A DNA stretch of 64,000 nt, from contig NZ_SJPA01000001.1 in the NCBI RefSeq assembly GCF_004332115.1, positions 496,001 to 560,000 on the forward strand, given 5' to 3'. The notes under the pieces were generated by a model that saw nothing but the letters and a program-made list of their open reading frames with translations, did no database searches and was not told the DNA's origin. Position 1 is the first letter of the stretch. The number at the start of each line of letters is the position of its first letter. The position numbers were made by a program, and so were the translations under genes. Positions 29,082-37,739 of this stretch are shown piece by piece. Origin of the DNA: Chlorobium sp. N1. Its GTDB lineage: Bacteria; Bacteroidota; Chlorobiia; Chlorobiales; Chlorobiaceae.

Positions 29082-30893
29082 CTAGGGAGCAAAGGTTCCG
29101 GAAGGACTGAGCGTCCAGTCGTCGATGTTGTAAAATACACCGGAAATGTTGAGTTCCTCACCTTCGATCCGCCGGCTGAACCCCTGGGTCTCCCTGATCC
29201 AGTAGAGAAAGGTGACGGGCTGGTCGCGGTGCAGGATCTCCTGGTATGCCATCCAGGAGGGGCGAGCGTCGAGCGGATCCATCTGCTCCTTGGCGACGGC
29301 CGAGAGGCTGTCTATCTGCGAATTGCGGTAGCCCATGAAGTTGAAGCGGCTCTTTTCGAGGTCAGAGCCCCACACGTCCATCGGGTCGATCTCAAGCCCG
29401 ATCGACCAGCCGGCCATCCAGGCGTCGAGACGGCGGTTCTGCAGGTTATCGAAGAACACATTCGACTCCTGGACCTCGAGCCGGCACTCGATGCCGACCG
29501 CGCGGAGGTTCTGCTGGATGATGACGCTCGCGTAGTTGCGCCGGGCGTTGCCCGCGTTGGTGTAGAGAATGAAGCTGAACCGCCTGCCGTCCTTCTGGAG
29601 GATGCCGTCCGGACCCGGGATCCAGCCCTCACGGCGCAGGATTTCGGAAGCCTTGCGGGGGTCGAACGGGTAGGGCTGCACCTTCGGGTTGAAGGCCCAT
29701 TTCAGGGAGGGCGAGATGTCGGTGACGGCCTCGACGCCGTAGCGGCCGAGGTAGCCGTCGATGATCGACTGTCGGTCGATGGCCATGGTGAGCGCACGGC
29801 GCACGGGGGCGGAACCGAAGAGCGGATGGGGAACGATGCGGCCGTGCTGGCGGTACTCGTCGCGATCGATGTTCGACCATCCCACATAGTCGTAGACCCT
29901 GAGTCCGACGCTCTTGATGTCGACAGGGTTCTTCGCATGCTCGAGTCCCGCGAAATCCTCCGGCTTGATATTTTCGACCACATCCACCGCGCCGGTCTGC
30001 AGCTGGGCGAGTCGCACGGTGTAATCCGGCACCACCCGGAACGAAATCTGCGGGATATTGCCGGGCTTGGGAAGGTTCGAACGGTGGTTGCTCCGAAGCA
30101 CCAGCTCCTGCTGCGCCTTCCAGGACTGGAGCCGGTAGGGACCGGCGCCGAGCGGCTTGCGGTTGAGCGGCGAATTGCGGAACTCGGCCGGCTTGACGTT
30201 GCGCCAGAAGTGCTCCGGCATCGGCGCCAGCGAGGTGTGGAAGAGGGCGAGGTACTCGGGAACGGGCTTGTGGAAGCGGAACACCAGGGTGGTATCGTCG
30301 GGCGCGGAAAGCGCCCTCCGGAAATCCACCTCGCCCTTCTCGGCACCCTCGAGTTCGGCGAGGTACTGCTGGCGGGGGCTGGCGATCACGGGATCGGCAT
30401 AGAGGCGATAGGCGAAGAGGAAGTCGCGGGCGACGATCGGCTTGCCGTCGTCCCAGAAAGCGTCGTTGCGGAGCGTGTAGGTAATGGCGCGGTGATCCGG
30501 CGCCATCGTCCAGGTCCTGGCGAGCGCCGCCTTGGGGGTCTTTCTCGTCGTCCCGTCGGGCGAGGGGCGGAGCTGCTTTTCGAGCGCCATGTAGTTGAGC
30601 AGGCCGGTCGTGGTGTCGAACTCGCTCTGGAGCAGCGAAGGGTAGATCAGGCTGAAGATGTTCGATGAGGTGACCGAAGCACCGATGACCGGGTTGAGGT
30701 AGTCGGCGTCGCCGAGAGAAGTCAAAACGAGCGTCGAGTCCATGGCCGAACCGCCGGCATGGCCACGGCCTCCGCCGGAGCATGCGGAGGCCGTGAGAAG
30801 CAGAAGGCAGAGCGGCAGCATCAGGAGGCGCCGCACGGCCCGGGGAGCACTGCTCCCCCTATACGAGGATGTCGCCCTCTGATCTTTCGTCAT
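29082..30893 (-). CDS. peptide-type ABC transporter substrate-binding lipoprotein
   Basis: This 603-residue protein is a family 5 extracellular solute-binding protein. The N-terminus has a basic stretch (residues 1-22), then a Leu-rich core ending LTASAC, a lipobox, so it is anchored by lipid. Family features include DADYLNPV near residue 60, WTMAPDHRAITYTLRNDAFWDDGKPI, and FGSAPVRRALTMAIDRQSII. It overlaps the end of hprK by 35 bases, so the long N-terminal region is partly encoded within hprK; the later ATG 30821 would leave no basic start for export. It is followed by the permease gene nine bases later. Confidence 0.9.
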   Translation of the reverse strand: MTKDQRATSSYRGSSAPRAVRRLLMLPLCLLLLTASACSGGGRGHAGGSAMDSTLVLTSLGDADYLNPVIGASVTSSNIFSLIYPSLLQSEFDTTTGLLNYMALEKQLRPSPDGTTRKTPKAALARTWTMAPDHRAITYTLRNDAFWDDGKPIVARDFLFAYRLYADPVIASPRQQYLAELEGAEKGEVDFRRALSAPDDTTLVFRFHKPVPEYLALFHTSLAPMPEHFWRNVKPAEFRNSPLNRKPLGAGPYRLQSWKAQQELVLRSNHRSNLPKPGNIPQISFRVVPDYTVRLAQLQTGAVDVVENIKPEDFAGLEHAKNPVDIKSVGLRVYDYVGWSNIDRDEYRQHGRIVPHPLFGSAPVRRALTMAIDRQSIIDGYLGRYGVEAVTDISPSLKWAFNPKVQPYPFDPRKASEILRREGWIPGPDGILQKDGRRFSFILYTNAGNARRNYASVIIQQNLRAVGIECRLEVQESNVFFDNLQNRRLDAWMAGWSIGLEIDPMDVWGSDLEKSRFNFMGYRNSQIDSLSAVAKEQMDPLDARPSWMAYQEILHRDQPVTFLYWIRETQGFSRRIEGEELNISGVFYNIDDWTLSPSGTFAP

Positions 30894-31857
30894 TGCTTAT
30901 CACCTGTTTTATCCTGTCGGTCAGGGCCTCGGCGGCCACATAGTTCGAATAGCGTTTCAGAAGGAAATTGAGGGCGACCACTTCGATGATGACCGTAATG
31001 TTCTTGCCGGGGAAGATGGGGAGCTGGACGAGCGGCACCTCAACGCCGAGGATCTTGATCGACTTGGTATCGAGGCCGAGACGCTCGTACTCCATCTCCT
31101 TGTTCCACTCGAGAAGCTCCACGACCACCTGCACGTCCTTATGGTCGCGGATGGCCCGGATGCCGAAGTTCGCCTTCACATCGACCACGCCGAGACCGCG
31201 GATCTCCATGAAGTGGTCGATGATGTTATTGCGGGAGGCGCTCAGCTGCGTCGTCTCGCCCTTGCGCCTGATCACCACCACGTCGTCGGCGACAAGGCCG
31301 TGGCCTCGCTCGACAAGGTCGAGGGCGATCTCGGACTTGCCGAGGCCGCTCTTGCCGGTCAGCAGCACCCCCACGCCGTAGACGTCGACCATCGAGCCGT
31401 GGTACTGCTGGTAGAGTGAGAACTGGTCATCGAGGAAATCCGTGACCTGATAGATCGCCTTGGTCGAGGAGTGGCGCGTCACGTAGACGGGTATGCCCGC
31501 CTCGGTGGCCATGTCGAGCAGGTCGGGGTGGAGTTTATTGTTGCTCGTCAGGATAATGCAGGGGACCTTGAAACGCGTAAGATGTCCGAAGGCCTCGAGA
31601 CGAACCTCGTCGGTGAGGTGGTTGAGAAAGCGCGTCTCGGTGTTGCCGAGGATCTGCACCCTCTTGTAGGTGAAAAGGTTGGTGAAGCCCGCCAGCGCCA
31701 GTCCCGGACGGTGGAGGTCACGCTCGAAGATACGCCGTTTCTGCTCATCGACCTCGTTGAGCCGCCGGAGCCGGATGTCATGGGCCCGGCCGATATTATT
31801 AAAAAAATAGGCGACCGTCACTGATCGCTTCTTCAGGCCTTTCTGGTCGAGATTCAT
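30859..31857 (-). CDS. hprK: HPr kinase/phosphorylase
   Basis: HprK phosphorylates or dephosphorylates a Ser of the phosphocarrier HPr in response to metabolites. The 332-residue protein has an N-terminal regulatory domain (1-130), His143 in YHGSMVDVYG, P-loop GKSGLGKS (158-165), and the signature EIRGLGVVDVKANFGI starting at 218. All catalytic elements look intact. No ptsH, ptsI or other PTS gene is close. It lies 87 bases downstream of hpf and overlaps the next gene by 35 bases. In an organism with no obvious sugar PTS the target may be an HPr-like regulator; that is inference. Confidence 0.94.
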   Translation of the reverse strand: MNLDQKGLKKRSVTVAYFFNNIGRAHDIRLRRLNEVDEQKRRIFERDLHRPGLALAGFTNLFTYKRVQILGNTETRFLNHLTDEVRLEAFGHLTRFKVPCIILTSNNKLHPDLLDMATEAGIPVYVTRHSSTKAIYQVTDFLDDQFSLYQQYHGSMVDVYGVGVLLTGKSGLGKSEIALDLVERGHGLVADDVVVIRRKGETTQLSASRNNIIDHFMEIRGLGVVDVKANFGIRAIRDHKDVQVVVELLEWNKEMEYERLGLDTKSIKILGVEVPLVQLPIFPGKNITVIIEVVALNFLLKRYSNYVAAEALTDRIKQVISNDERSEGDILV

Positions 31858-31903
31858 GGGTCCGGCATCGATGGTGAAGGAAAACTCCTGCAGCCGCCAG
31901 GGA

Positions 31904-31931
31904 GGCCGGAAAGGGATGGCCCCCTCCGGCC
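31904..31931. other. GC-rich hairpin between hpf and hprK
   Basis: GGCCGGA (31904-31910) pairs with TCCGGCC (31925-31931). After a symmetric two-base internal loop, GGG (31913-31915) pairs with CCC (31920-31922) around ATGG. No T run follows, so it is an intercistronic mRNA structure rather than a normal terminator. Confidence 0.5.
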
Positions 31932-31944
31932 CCGCTGGCCCGGC

Positions 31945-32265
31945 TCAGTGAATTTTCTCCTTGTATTTCTGAAGCTGGCGGCCAAGCGCCGCCACGCAAC
32001 CGTCTATGCAAAGCTCGTAAGCCGCTCCGGACTCCTTGGCGATGAAATCGTGCTGCGGGACATGCAGGGTTATTTCGGCGTTCTTGTTCTTTTCGTAATC
32101 GTTCTTCTGGTGATCGAGAATGACGTGGCAGCTGATGATCGAAGGGTAGAGCCTGGTAAGCGACTGCACGGCGCTGCGGGCATAGTCCTCTATGGCATTG
32201 TGGTTATTGGAATGGCGCAGGGTGACATTGATCATGGGCGTGTCGCTTCCGGTGTCTTTGGTCAT
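31945..32265 (-). CDS. hpf: ribosome hibernation promoting factor (short form)
   Basis: HPF binds the 30S subunit in slow growth and helps make inactive ribosome dimers. The 106-residue protein has the beta-alpha-beta fold pattern with NVTLRHSNNHNAIEDYARSA, then YPSIISCHVILDHQKN and EITLHVPQHDFIAKE. It lacks the extra C-terminal domain of long HPF. ATG 32265 is fixed by GGAGG five bases upstream on the minus strand; upstream ATGs lack one. It sits between xer and hprK; hpf-hprK adjacency is also seen in the rpoN operon of proteobacteria. Confidence 0.92.
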   Translation of the reverse strand: MTKDTGSDTPMINVTLRHSNNHNAIEDYARSAVQSLTRLYPSIISCHVILDHQKNDYEKNKNAEITLHVPQHDFIAKESGAAYELCIDGCVAALGRQLQKYKEKIH

Positions 32266-32308
32266 GACAACCTCCGTGGATATATGGGTGAAGAGAATGA
32301 AGGAACAG

Positions 32309-32333
32309 GGTCCGGGCATACTGCCTCCGGACC
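32309..32333. other. hairpin in the xer-hpf intergenic region
   Basis: GGTCCGG (32309-32315) and CCGGACC (32327-32333) pair, with a short inner GC/GC helix around ATACT. No T run follows on the minus strand. It lies in the hpf leader, about 44 bases before the start codon. Confidence 0.45.
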
Positions 32334-32346
32334 GTCAAAGCTTCGA

Positions 32347-33333
32347 TCAGGCCTTCGGGTGGGCTTTCCTGTATACCTCCCTGAGGCGTTCGAAAGTCAC
32401 ATGGGTATAGATTTCCGTCGTCGAAAGGTTGCTGTGGCCGAGCATTTCGCTCACGCTCTGGAGGTCGGCACCGCCGTTGAGGAGGTGTGTGGCGAAGGTA
32501 TGGCGCAGCGTATGCGGGTTTTTCTTCTTCTGCTCGGTCACCGCGGCAAGATAGCGGCGGGTCATCCTCTGGACAAGCATGGGATAAATCTGTTTGCCTT
32601 TGCCGGTCAGGAACACATGGCCTGACTCCCCAGCAGCCCCATCTCCTTTCATTCTAAAGAAGTTTGAGCGGACTTCAAAATATTTTTTGAGGGCTGAAAC
32701 CGCCTCTGCGCCAAGCGGAACGATGCGCTGTTTGCTCCCTTTTCCGGTCAGTTTCACGTACCCTCCGACCAGGTCCACGTCGCCCATCCCGAGGCCGGTC
32801 AGCTCCGAAATCCGAAGGCCGCAGCCGTAGAGCAGCTCGAGGATCGCCCGGTCGCGCAGGAGGGTGAAATTGCGCTCCAGCTCCGTGCCGTGGGCGTACC
32901 CCTCCCGGTGCGGAGCCATCGGCACCACCTCCTCGAAGAGCATCGTAGTCTCGGCTTCGGTCAGAAATGCAGGAACGGGGCGGCTGAAGCGCGGCACGGA
33001 TACGGAAGAAAGCGCGCTCTCAGAGATCCGCCCGGACTCGTGGAGATAGCGGAAGAAACTTTTCAGCGAAGCCAGCTTGCGGGCGATGGAGCGCTGTGTG
33101 ATGCCGCGCCGGAGCAGCTCGCCCATGAAAAGGCGCACAAAGGCGGGAGTGACGAGGGAGGGATCGAAGTCCGCGCCGGCGGAAGCACCGGCGTTGCGGA
33201 CATAAAAATCGAAAAACTGTCGAAGGTCGGTGCGGTAGGCGACGACCGTCGTCTTCGACAGGTTCCTGCGCCCGCGCCCGGAGAGCAGGAACTCTTCGAG
33301 GAGGCGCTCTATGGGTGAAGCCGGCCGATCCAT
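32347..33333 (-). CDS. xerC: tyrosine recombinase of the XerC/XerD family
   Basis: Xer enzymes resolve chromosome dimers at dif. The 328-residue protein has the N-terminal SAM-like DNA-binding domain and all catalytic residues: Arg in [12 protein letters not shown], Lys in [13 protein letters not shown], His and Arg in [12 protein letters not shown], His in [12 protein letters not shown] and the nucleophile Tyr in EIYTHV. I start at ATG 33333; TTG 33378 would add 15 residues and overlap the preceding stop. No integrase-like neighbours, attachment repeats or mobile genes are present, so this is the chromosomal enzyme. XerC versus XerD cannot be decided; only one is in the window. Confidence 0.88.
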   Translation of the reverse strand: MDRPASPIERLLEEFLLSGRGRRNLSKTTVVAYRTDLRQFFDFYVRNAGASAGADFDPSLVTPAFVRLFMGELLRRGITQRSIARKLASLKSFFRYLHESGRISESALSSVSVPRFSRPVPAFLTEAETTMLFEEVVPMAPHREGYAHGTELERNFTLLRDRAILELLYGCGLRISELTGLGMGDVDLVGGYVKLTGKGSKQRIVPLGAEAVSALKKYFEVRSNFFRMKGDGAAGESGHVFLTGKGKQIYPMLVQRMTRRYLAAVTEQKKKNPHTLRHTFATHLLNGGADLQSVSEMLGHSNLSTTEIYTHVTFERLREVYRKAHPKA

Positions 33334-33374
33334 CAGCAGTGCGGGAAGAGAGGGTTCGGATGCGGGAACCGGGC

Positions 33375-34172
33375 TCAAGAAAAAGGCAGTGCGACGAGCT
33401 CCCGTTTCTCTTTAATGTAGTACAATTTATCCCCCCTCCGGAGGAAATTGTTCCGCGCCGGCATGAGGCCGCGCTCCTCCATCACGTCGCCGTACACCTC
33501 CCGGCCATCCTTCCAGATCCGCAAACTCGAACGCCACCCGCCATGCTGCGACTCATGGAAGGCCCCGGCAACACATCCGCCAGAGACGATCGACTCGCCG
33601 CCCTCCCGGCCGTCGGGCAGCCGCACGCCCTCATCGGGAAGGCTGATCCCCTGGCGCTCCTCCTCGCTCGAAGCCCTCATGCGGTGCGAAGCCGCATCGA
33701 GAGAAGGACGCTCCTCGCCCGTCAGCGGGTCGAGCAACAGGTAGGTCCGCTCGGGAAATCCGGCGAAGGAGGTCTGGCGGCAGGCCAGGATCCCTTCCGG
33801 CAGATGGGCGGCATGCTCAAGATCGGGCCGCGACCATGCGTGCCTGCCGCTCTCTGCCTCCAGGGCCCAGATTCCGCGGTGCAGAGGGCTCCCCTCCTGC
33901 CATGCATGGAGGTAGACCAGCTGCTCGTGGGTCGACTCGATGCCGACGAGCCAGCCACCGCCGATCGGCTCACCGGAAAGCGGATCCAGCGGCTGGAAGT
34001 CGTCGAGCAGCACCTTGCCGGAGGAGGGGTCGAGGGAAAAAAAGAGGGAACGGCGCTCCGCCGCAAGGCGTTTCTGGCCGAAGATGGTGCCCGAAAGGGT
34101 AAAGGAGAGCTGCCAGAGCAGTGCACCGGCGTCATACCGCCAGGCCGGCCGGTGTTGCTTTGCGCTCCCCAT
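33375..34172 (-). CDS. hypothetical protein, DUF4905-like
   Basis: The 265-residue protein has no signal peptide, membrane helix or catalytic motif I recognise. The pattern [14 protein letters not shown] at the start, with repeated short strands such as [33 protein letters not shown] and [13 protein letters not shown], looks like blades of a beta-propeller in which each strand mentions a sugar/value-like turn. I recall similar proteins in Bacteroidetes and Chlorobi under DUF4905, but that is from memory. It lies one base after the methyltransferase gene and its stop touches a possible TTG start of the recombinase gene, so the three are cotranscribed. Confidence 0.7.
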   Translation of the reverse strand: MGSAKQHRPAWRYDAGALLWQLSFTLSGTIFGQKRLAAERRSLFFSLDPSSGKVLLDDFQPLDPLSGEPIGGGWLVGIESTHEQLVYLHAWQEGSPLHRGIWALEAESGRHAWSRPDLEHAAHLPEGILACRQTSFAGFPERTYLLLDPLTGEERPSLDAASHRMRASSEEERQGISLPDEGVRLPDGREGGESIVSGGCVAGAFHESQHGGWRSSLRIWKDGREVYGDVMEERGLMPARNNFLRRGDKLYYIKEKRELVALPFS

Positions 34173-34173
34173 C

Positions 34174-34869
34174 TCAGCGGGTCAGCCGGTAGATGTTGAC
34201 CGCCACGGGCTTGCCCTCCCCGCGATGTTCGCGGGCGTGGGCCGTCACCGAAAAACCGTTCTCGGCGGCCAGTTCGAGGAACTGCTCGGCGAGGCGACGG
34301 CGGGGATCGGCGATATAGGCGCAGCCGTCCGGCTTGAGCAGCCGGTCGATCGAAAGCAGGATCGGCAGAAGATTTACCCGCTCATAGAGCACGTCGGCGG
34401 CAAGAAGCGTATCGAAACGCTCCTCAAGGCGCACGTTGCGCCAGTCGAGCCGTTCGACTTCGAGCCGCACGTCGTTTTTAAGGGCGTTGCAGCGGATGAA
34501 GCGCAGCGCCTCGATCGAGTAGTCTGTAGCCACCACGCCGGCACCGAGCGAAGCCGCGACGACCGAAACGAGGCCGGTACCCGCACCGATCTCAACCACC
34601 CGCTTCCCTGAAAGGGGAACCGACTCCGAGAGGAAATCACAGAGCGCCAGGGCGGATGGCCAGATCTCGGCCCAGTAGGGCATCTGTTCGTCCTTGAGGA
34701 ACTCCTCGGGATCGATCCGATCAAGCAGGGCGTAGCTGTCCTTGACGCTGGTGAAGCTGAACTGACGGCTGCCGATGCGGCAGTCGGTCTCGAGCAGCTC
34801 GTACTCCCGGGCCAGTTCGGCCATAAGCCGGCCCGGCCCGCCGTTGTTCTCTTCAGCCGAAATCGTCAT
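34174..34869 (-). CDS. class I SAM-dependent methyltransferase, Methyltransf_16-like
   Basis: The 231-residue protein has the SAM-binding core VVEIGAGTGLVSVVAASLGA, then ATDYSIEALRFIRCNAL and LLAADVLYERVNLLP. It also has the MPYWAEIWPSALALCDFL segment typical of the lysine/nicotinamide methyltransferase-like group. The substrate is unknown; protein lysines are a common target of this group. ATG 34869 is chosen because the upstream start would be TTG without a ribosome site. It heads the long minus-strand run ending at the TPR lipoprotein and is divergent from queF. Confidence 0.85.
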   Translation of the reverse strand: MTISAEENNGGPGRLMAELAREYELLETDCRIGSRQFSFTSVKDSYALLDRIDPEEFLKDEQMPYWAEIWPSALALCDFLSESVPLSGKRVVEIGAGTGLVSVVAASLGAGVVATDYSIEALRFIRCNALKNDVRLEVERLDWRNVRLEERFDTLLAADVLYERVNLLPILLSIDRLLKPDGCAYIADPRRRLAEQFLELAAENGFSVTAHAREHRGEGKPVAVNIYRLTR

Positions 34870-35001
34870 CCTGCAACGCAATGGGGTTCAACAAAAAAAT
34901 CAAACGGAATGTACTGAAAATCACTCTGGATTTCTATTTTTCCAGCACACCGGCTACTTCGGGCGCCGAGAGCCCGTGACAACCATAAACACCCTGCTCC
35001 C

Positions 35002-35352
35002 ATGAAAAGAGAGATCCTGGAAGTCTTCGACAACACCTACCCGGAACGCGACTATACGATCGAGATCGTCAACCCCGAGTTCACCTCGGTCTGCCCCAAG
35101 ACGGGACTGCCCGACTTCGGCACCATCACCGTCAGCTACATTCCCGACAGGACCTGCATCGAGCTCAAGTCGCTGAAGTACTACTTCCTCGAGTTCCGCA
35201 ACGCCGGCATCTTCTACGAGAACGTCACCAACCGGATCCTCGACGACCTCGTCGCAGCCTGCAGCCCCCGCAGCATGACCGTCAGGACCGAGTGGAAAGC
35301 CCGGGGCGGCATCACCGAAACCGTCACGGTCAGCCACAACGCATCGAACTGA
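35002..35352 (+). CDS. queF: NADPH-dependent 7-cyano-7-deazaguanine reductase
   Basis: QueF reduces preQ0 to preQ1 in the synthesis of the tRNA base queuosine. The 116-residue protein is the single-domain type. It has the active Cys31 in [14 protein letters not shown] with Asp38, and the QueF motif ELKSLKYY (54-61), which binds [19 protein letters not shown] follows. The length is close to Bacillus-type QueF without the extra domain. It starts after a 132-base divergent region that I checked for a preQ1 riboswitch without finding one. Confidence 0.95.
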   Translation: MKREILEVFDNTYPERDYTIEIVNPEFTSVCPKTGLPDFGTITVSYIPDRTCIELKSLKYYFLEFRNAGIFYENVTNRILDDLVAACSPRSMTVRTEWKARGGITETVTVSHNASN

Positions 35353-35390
35353 GTGCACCCGGGCGGCAGCGGAAAAACGGACTGGACGCA

Positions 35391-35423
35391 GAAAAGCCCC
35401 GGAGGAACACTTCGGGGCTTTTC
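35391..35423. terminator. bidirectional terminator between queF and pscC
   Basis: The arms 35391-35404 and 35410-35423 form a 14-pair stem (one G-T pair) closed by GAACA. A-rich left and T-rich right ends allow termination from both converging genes. Confidence 0.9.
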
Positions 35424-35455
35424 ATTTGCCGTTCGGGCAGAACCTTGTGCCGGCC

Positions 35456-36097
35456 TCAGAACTTCTCGGTCAGGTAGATCATGATGTCGGTGGCCTCGCC
35501 GTCGGAGATGCCGGAACCGGGATAGTCCTGCATGCGCTTGACGATGATGTCGACCTTGCCGGTCTTCTTGTACTTGGTGCGGAGGGCGTCCTCTACGGAA
35601 CCGAGCGTATGGCACTTGTTGCAGCGGCCGTCGGTCAGGTCCTTGGCTGCCGCGAAGTCGAAGCCTTCGGGTGCGGGAGGCACGTTGGTGGTGGCTGCCG
35701 GCTGGTTGAGGAATGCGGTAAGGTCTTCAACGGTGCGGATGTACTCGCCATCGAGCGTCGTAGTGCGACCCGTGGTGGAGAGCAGGATGCCGGAAGGACG
35801 GAGCCAGAGAACTGCGAACATCACGGCGACGATTGCGATGATGCTCAGCGGAAGGCTCAGGAACCACTTGTCGCTGACCTTCGAAGAGATCTTGCCGAAC
35901 CCGCGGATGATGAGCGAGGCGCAGAGAATGAGCATGAACCAGCCGGTAAAGGAACGGAGCGGGGTCAGAACCGAAGAGATGTTCTCTGCCGGAACCTTGA
36001 AACCGGTCAGAAACGACACTCCGAAAAACAAAGCCCCCATCAGAGCCGCGCCACCGAATGCAAGGGCGATAAGCTTACCGTTTGATTTGTTGTCCAT
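35456..36097 (-). CDS. pscC: photosynthetic reaction-centre cytochrome c (PscC)
   Basis: PscC donates electrons to P840 in the homodimeric green sulfur bacterial reaction centre. The 213-residue protein has three membrane helices (about 8-30, 50-66 and 78-99). A Pro/Ala-rich linker near 132-145 leads into a C-terminal monohaem domain with CNKCH (159-163); Met189 is the likely sixth ligand. This order of helices then haem is unusual for c-type cytochromes and matches PscC. Haem is attached on the periplasmic side. It is monocistronic: a terminator follows and a candidate promoter precedes. This is the best organism marker in the window. Confidence 0.95.
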   Translation of the reverse strand: MDNKSNGKLIALAFGGAALMGALFFGVSFLTGFKVPAENISSVLTPLRSFTGWFMLILCASLIIRGFGKISSKVSDKWFLSLPLSIIAIVAVMFAVLWLRPSGILLSTTGRTTTLDGEYIRTVEDLTAFLNQPAATTNVPPAPEGFDFAAAKDLTDGRCNKCHTLGSVEDALRTKYKKTGKVDIIVKRMQDYPGSGISDGEATDIMIYLTEKF

Positions 36098-36145
36098 GAC
36101 TGGTAATGAATTAGGAGTTAGTGGCTTACCATAAGATTATTGAGT

Positions 36146-36174
36146 AAGATAAACATAAATCGCATAGGCGGCAA
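36146..36174 (-). promoter_or_regulatory. candidate promoter of pscC
   Basis: On the minus strand TTGCCG (36174-36169) and TATCTT (36151-36146) are separated by exactly 17 bases, with four of six consensus matches each, about 50 bases before pscC. The region is AT-rich. Confidence 0.5.
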
Positions 36175-36203
36175 ACATTAACCGCAAAAACCCCGGCGAG
36201 GAG

Positions 36204-36226
36204 GGCGGCTCCCCGGGAGAGCCGTC
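36204..36226. other. hairpin in the pscC-porin divergent region
   Basis: GGCGGCTC (36204-36211) pairs with GAGCCGTC (36219-36226, one G-T pair) around CCCGGGA. It lies 126 bases before the porin start. With no T run it may be a leader structure of the porin or an operator. The rest of this 254-base region holds only the pscC promoter candidate and AT-rich bases with a TATATT near 36300. Confidence 0.35.
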
Positions 36227-36351
36227 TCAGCGGCCAGCCTCTCGCCGTCGGATGCAGTCGGCAGGCGGGGAGGGGATTTCATAAATCCCGAGCAAAGAAT
36301 ATATTAGGGGCTTTCCAGCCAGAATTTCGCACAACCGCAACCCTCCGCCAA

Positions 36352-37671
36352 ATGACACGGAAGCATACCATTCTCACCGCCCCGCTCCTTGCCGCGGCAC
36401 TCTTCATATCGGCTCCCGCAGCGCCCGCAAGGGCTGCAGGAACCGTCGAGGAACGCATCGCCAGCCTCGAGCGCGAACTGGCCGAACTCAAGGCCCTGCT
36501 GCAGGCGCGCCCAACCGCCGAAACAGCAACCCAAGCACCTGCACCGGCCCCGCCGGCGCCCGACATGCAAAGCCCGGCAGTCACCGCAGCTCCCGGCGTC
36601 AAGGTCCGCCTCTACGGCTTCGCCCGCTTCGACGGGGCCTACGACACCGGCAGGCTTTTCCCAGGCAACATCGCCCTCTACGCGCAGCCCGGCAGCGACA
36701 GCGACGCGGAATGGAGCCTCACCGGCAACGCGAGCCGCATCGGCATGGACCTCTCCGGCCCGGACACCGGGAAGATGAAGCTCTCGGGGAAGATCGAGTT
36801 CGACTTCTTCGGAAAAGGAGGTGACGAAAACGCTGCAGCGCCCCGCCTCCGCCACGGCTACCTGAAGGCCTACTGGCCCGAAAGCGACTTCAGCATCCTC
36901 GCCGGCCAGACCTGGGACGTGAACTCCTCGCTCATCCCCTTCGTCGACGACGCCGGCCTCATGTGGAACGCCGGCAACATCGGAGGGCGTCACGCCCAGC
37001 TGCGACTCACCAAGGGCTTCAGGGCCGGCGACACGGAACGTGTAGAGGTGGCTGTCGCCGCTGCACGCACCATCGGTGACACAAACAGCATTACCGGCGT
37101 AGCAACCGACAACGGCAAAGACGCCAACATCCCGACCATCCAGGGCCGCGTGGCCCTCTCCACCCCGATCCTCGTGGCCGACAAGCCCGCAACGATCGCG
37201 GTTTCGGGTCACTACGGCCAGGAGCAGTGGGACACGGACGCCTCGAACACCTCCGTAGCCGCCGACACCTGGTCGGCAAGCCTCGAGCTTTCCATGCCAC
37301 TTACCGACAAGCTCCTTTTTGCCGGCGAATGCTTCACCGGAGCCAACCTCGAGAACTACTGGGGCGGTATCGGGCAAAGCCTCGGCTCGACCGGCAATGA
37401 AACCCGCGCAGAGGGCGGATGGGCGGCCATGCGCTACACCCTCTCCCCCACCACCACGGTGGCGTTCGGCGGCGGCATCGACGATCCGGACGACAGCGAC
37501 CTCGCTGCAGCCGGCCGAGCCTTCAACCGGACGATCTTCGCCAACGTGCTGGAGAGCATCACGCCGAACTTCATCATCGGCCTGCAGCTCTCGGAGTGGA
37601 AGACCGGCTATGTCGGCGGCAGCGACAGCGACGTATGGAGGACCCAGACCTCCCTCACCTACAAGTTCTGA
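36352..37671 (+). CDS. outer-membrane porin, DcaP-like
   Basis: The 439-residue protein has a signal peptide cut near APARA-AG (about residue 29), then a short heptad-like coiled coil (VEERIASLERELAELKALL), a Pro/Ala linker, and a beta-barrel that ends in YKF, the C-terminal aromatic signal for outer-membrane insertion. RLYGFARFDGAYDT opens the barrel and is typical of DcaP-like trimeric porins. A coiled coil before the barrel suggests a trimer with a periplasmic stalk. The solute is not known. It converges with sppA. Confidence 0.85.
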   Translation: MTRKHTILTAPLLAAALFISAPAAPARAAGTVEERIASLERELAELKALLQARPTAETATQAPAPAPPAPDMQSPAVTAAPGVKVRLYGFARFDGAYDTGRLFPGNIALYAQPGSDSDAEWSLTGNASRIGMDLSGPDTGKMKLSGKIEFDFFGKGGDENAAAPRLRHGYLKAYWPESDFSILAGQTWDVNSSLIPFVDDAGLMWNAGNIGGRHAQLRLTKGFRAGDTERVEVAVAAARTIGDTNSITGVATDNGKDANIPTIQGRVALSTPILVADKPATIAVSGHYGQEQWDTDASNTSVAADTWSASLELSMPLTDKLLFAGECFTGANLENYWGGIGQSLGSTGNETRAEGGWAAMRYTLSPTTTVAFGGGIDDPDDSDLAAAGRAFNRTIFANVLESITPNFIIGLQLSEWKTGYVGGSDSDVWRTQTSLTYKF

Positions 37672-37712
37672 AAAAGGGAGTGCATCCCTGCCCCCTCCGG
37701 GGCGGAAACAGC

Positions 37713-37739
37713 ACGAGCCGCAGGGATACTGCGGCTCGT
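37713..37739. terminator. bidirectional terminator between porin and sppA
   Basis: ACGAGCCGCAG (37713-37723) and CTGCGGCTCGT (37729-37739) form a perfect 11-pair stem with a GGATA loop. Confidence 0.85.

Noticed and set aside
32347-33333. Phage or island integrase
   Set aside because: The recombinase is intact but has no attachment-site repeats, tRNA gene, phage or mobile genes nearby, and sits in a stable-looking housekeeping run.
34870-35001. preQ1 riboswitch before queF
   Set aside because: The leader has short GC stems, but the conserved C-rich and A-rich segments of preQ1 aptamers are missing and no expression platform is seen.
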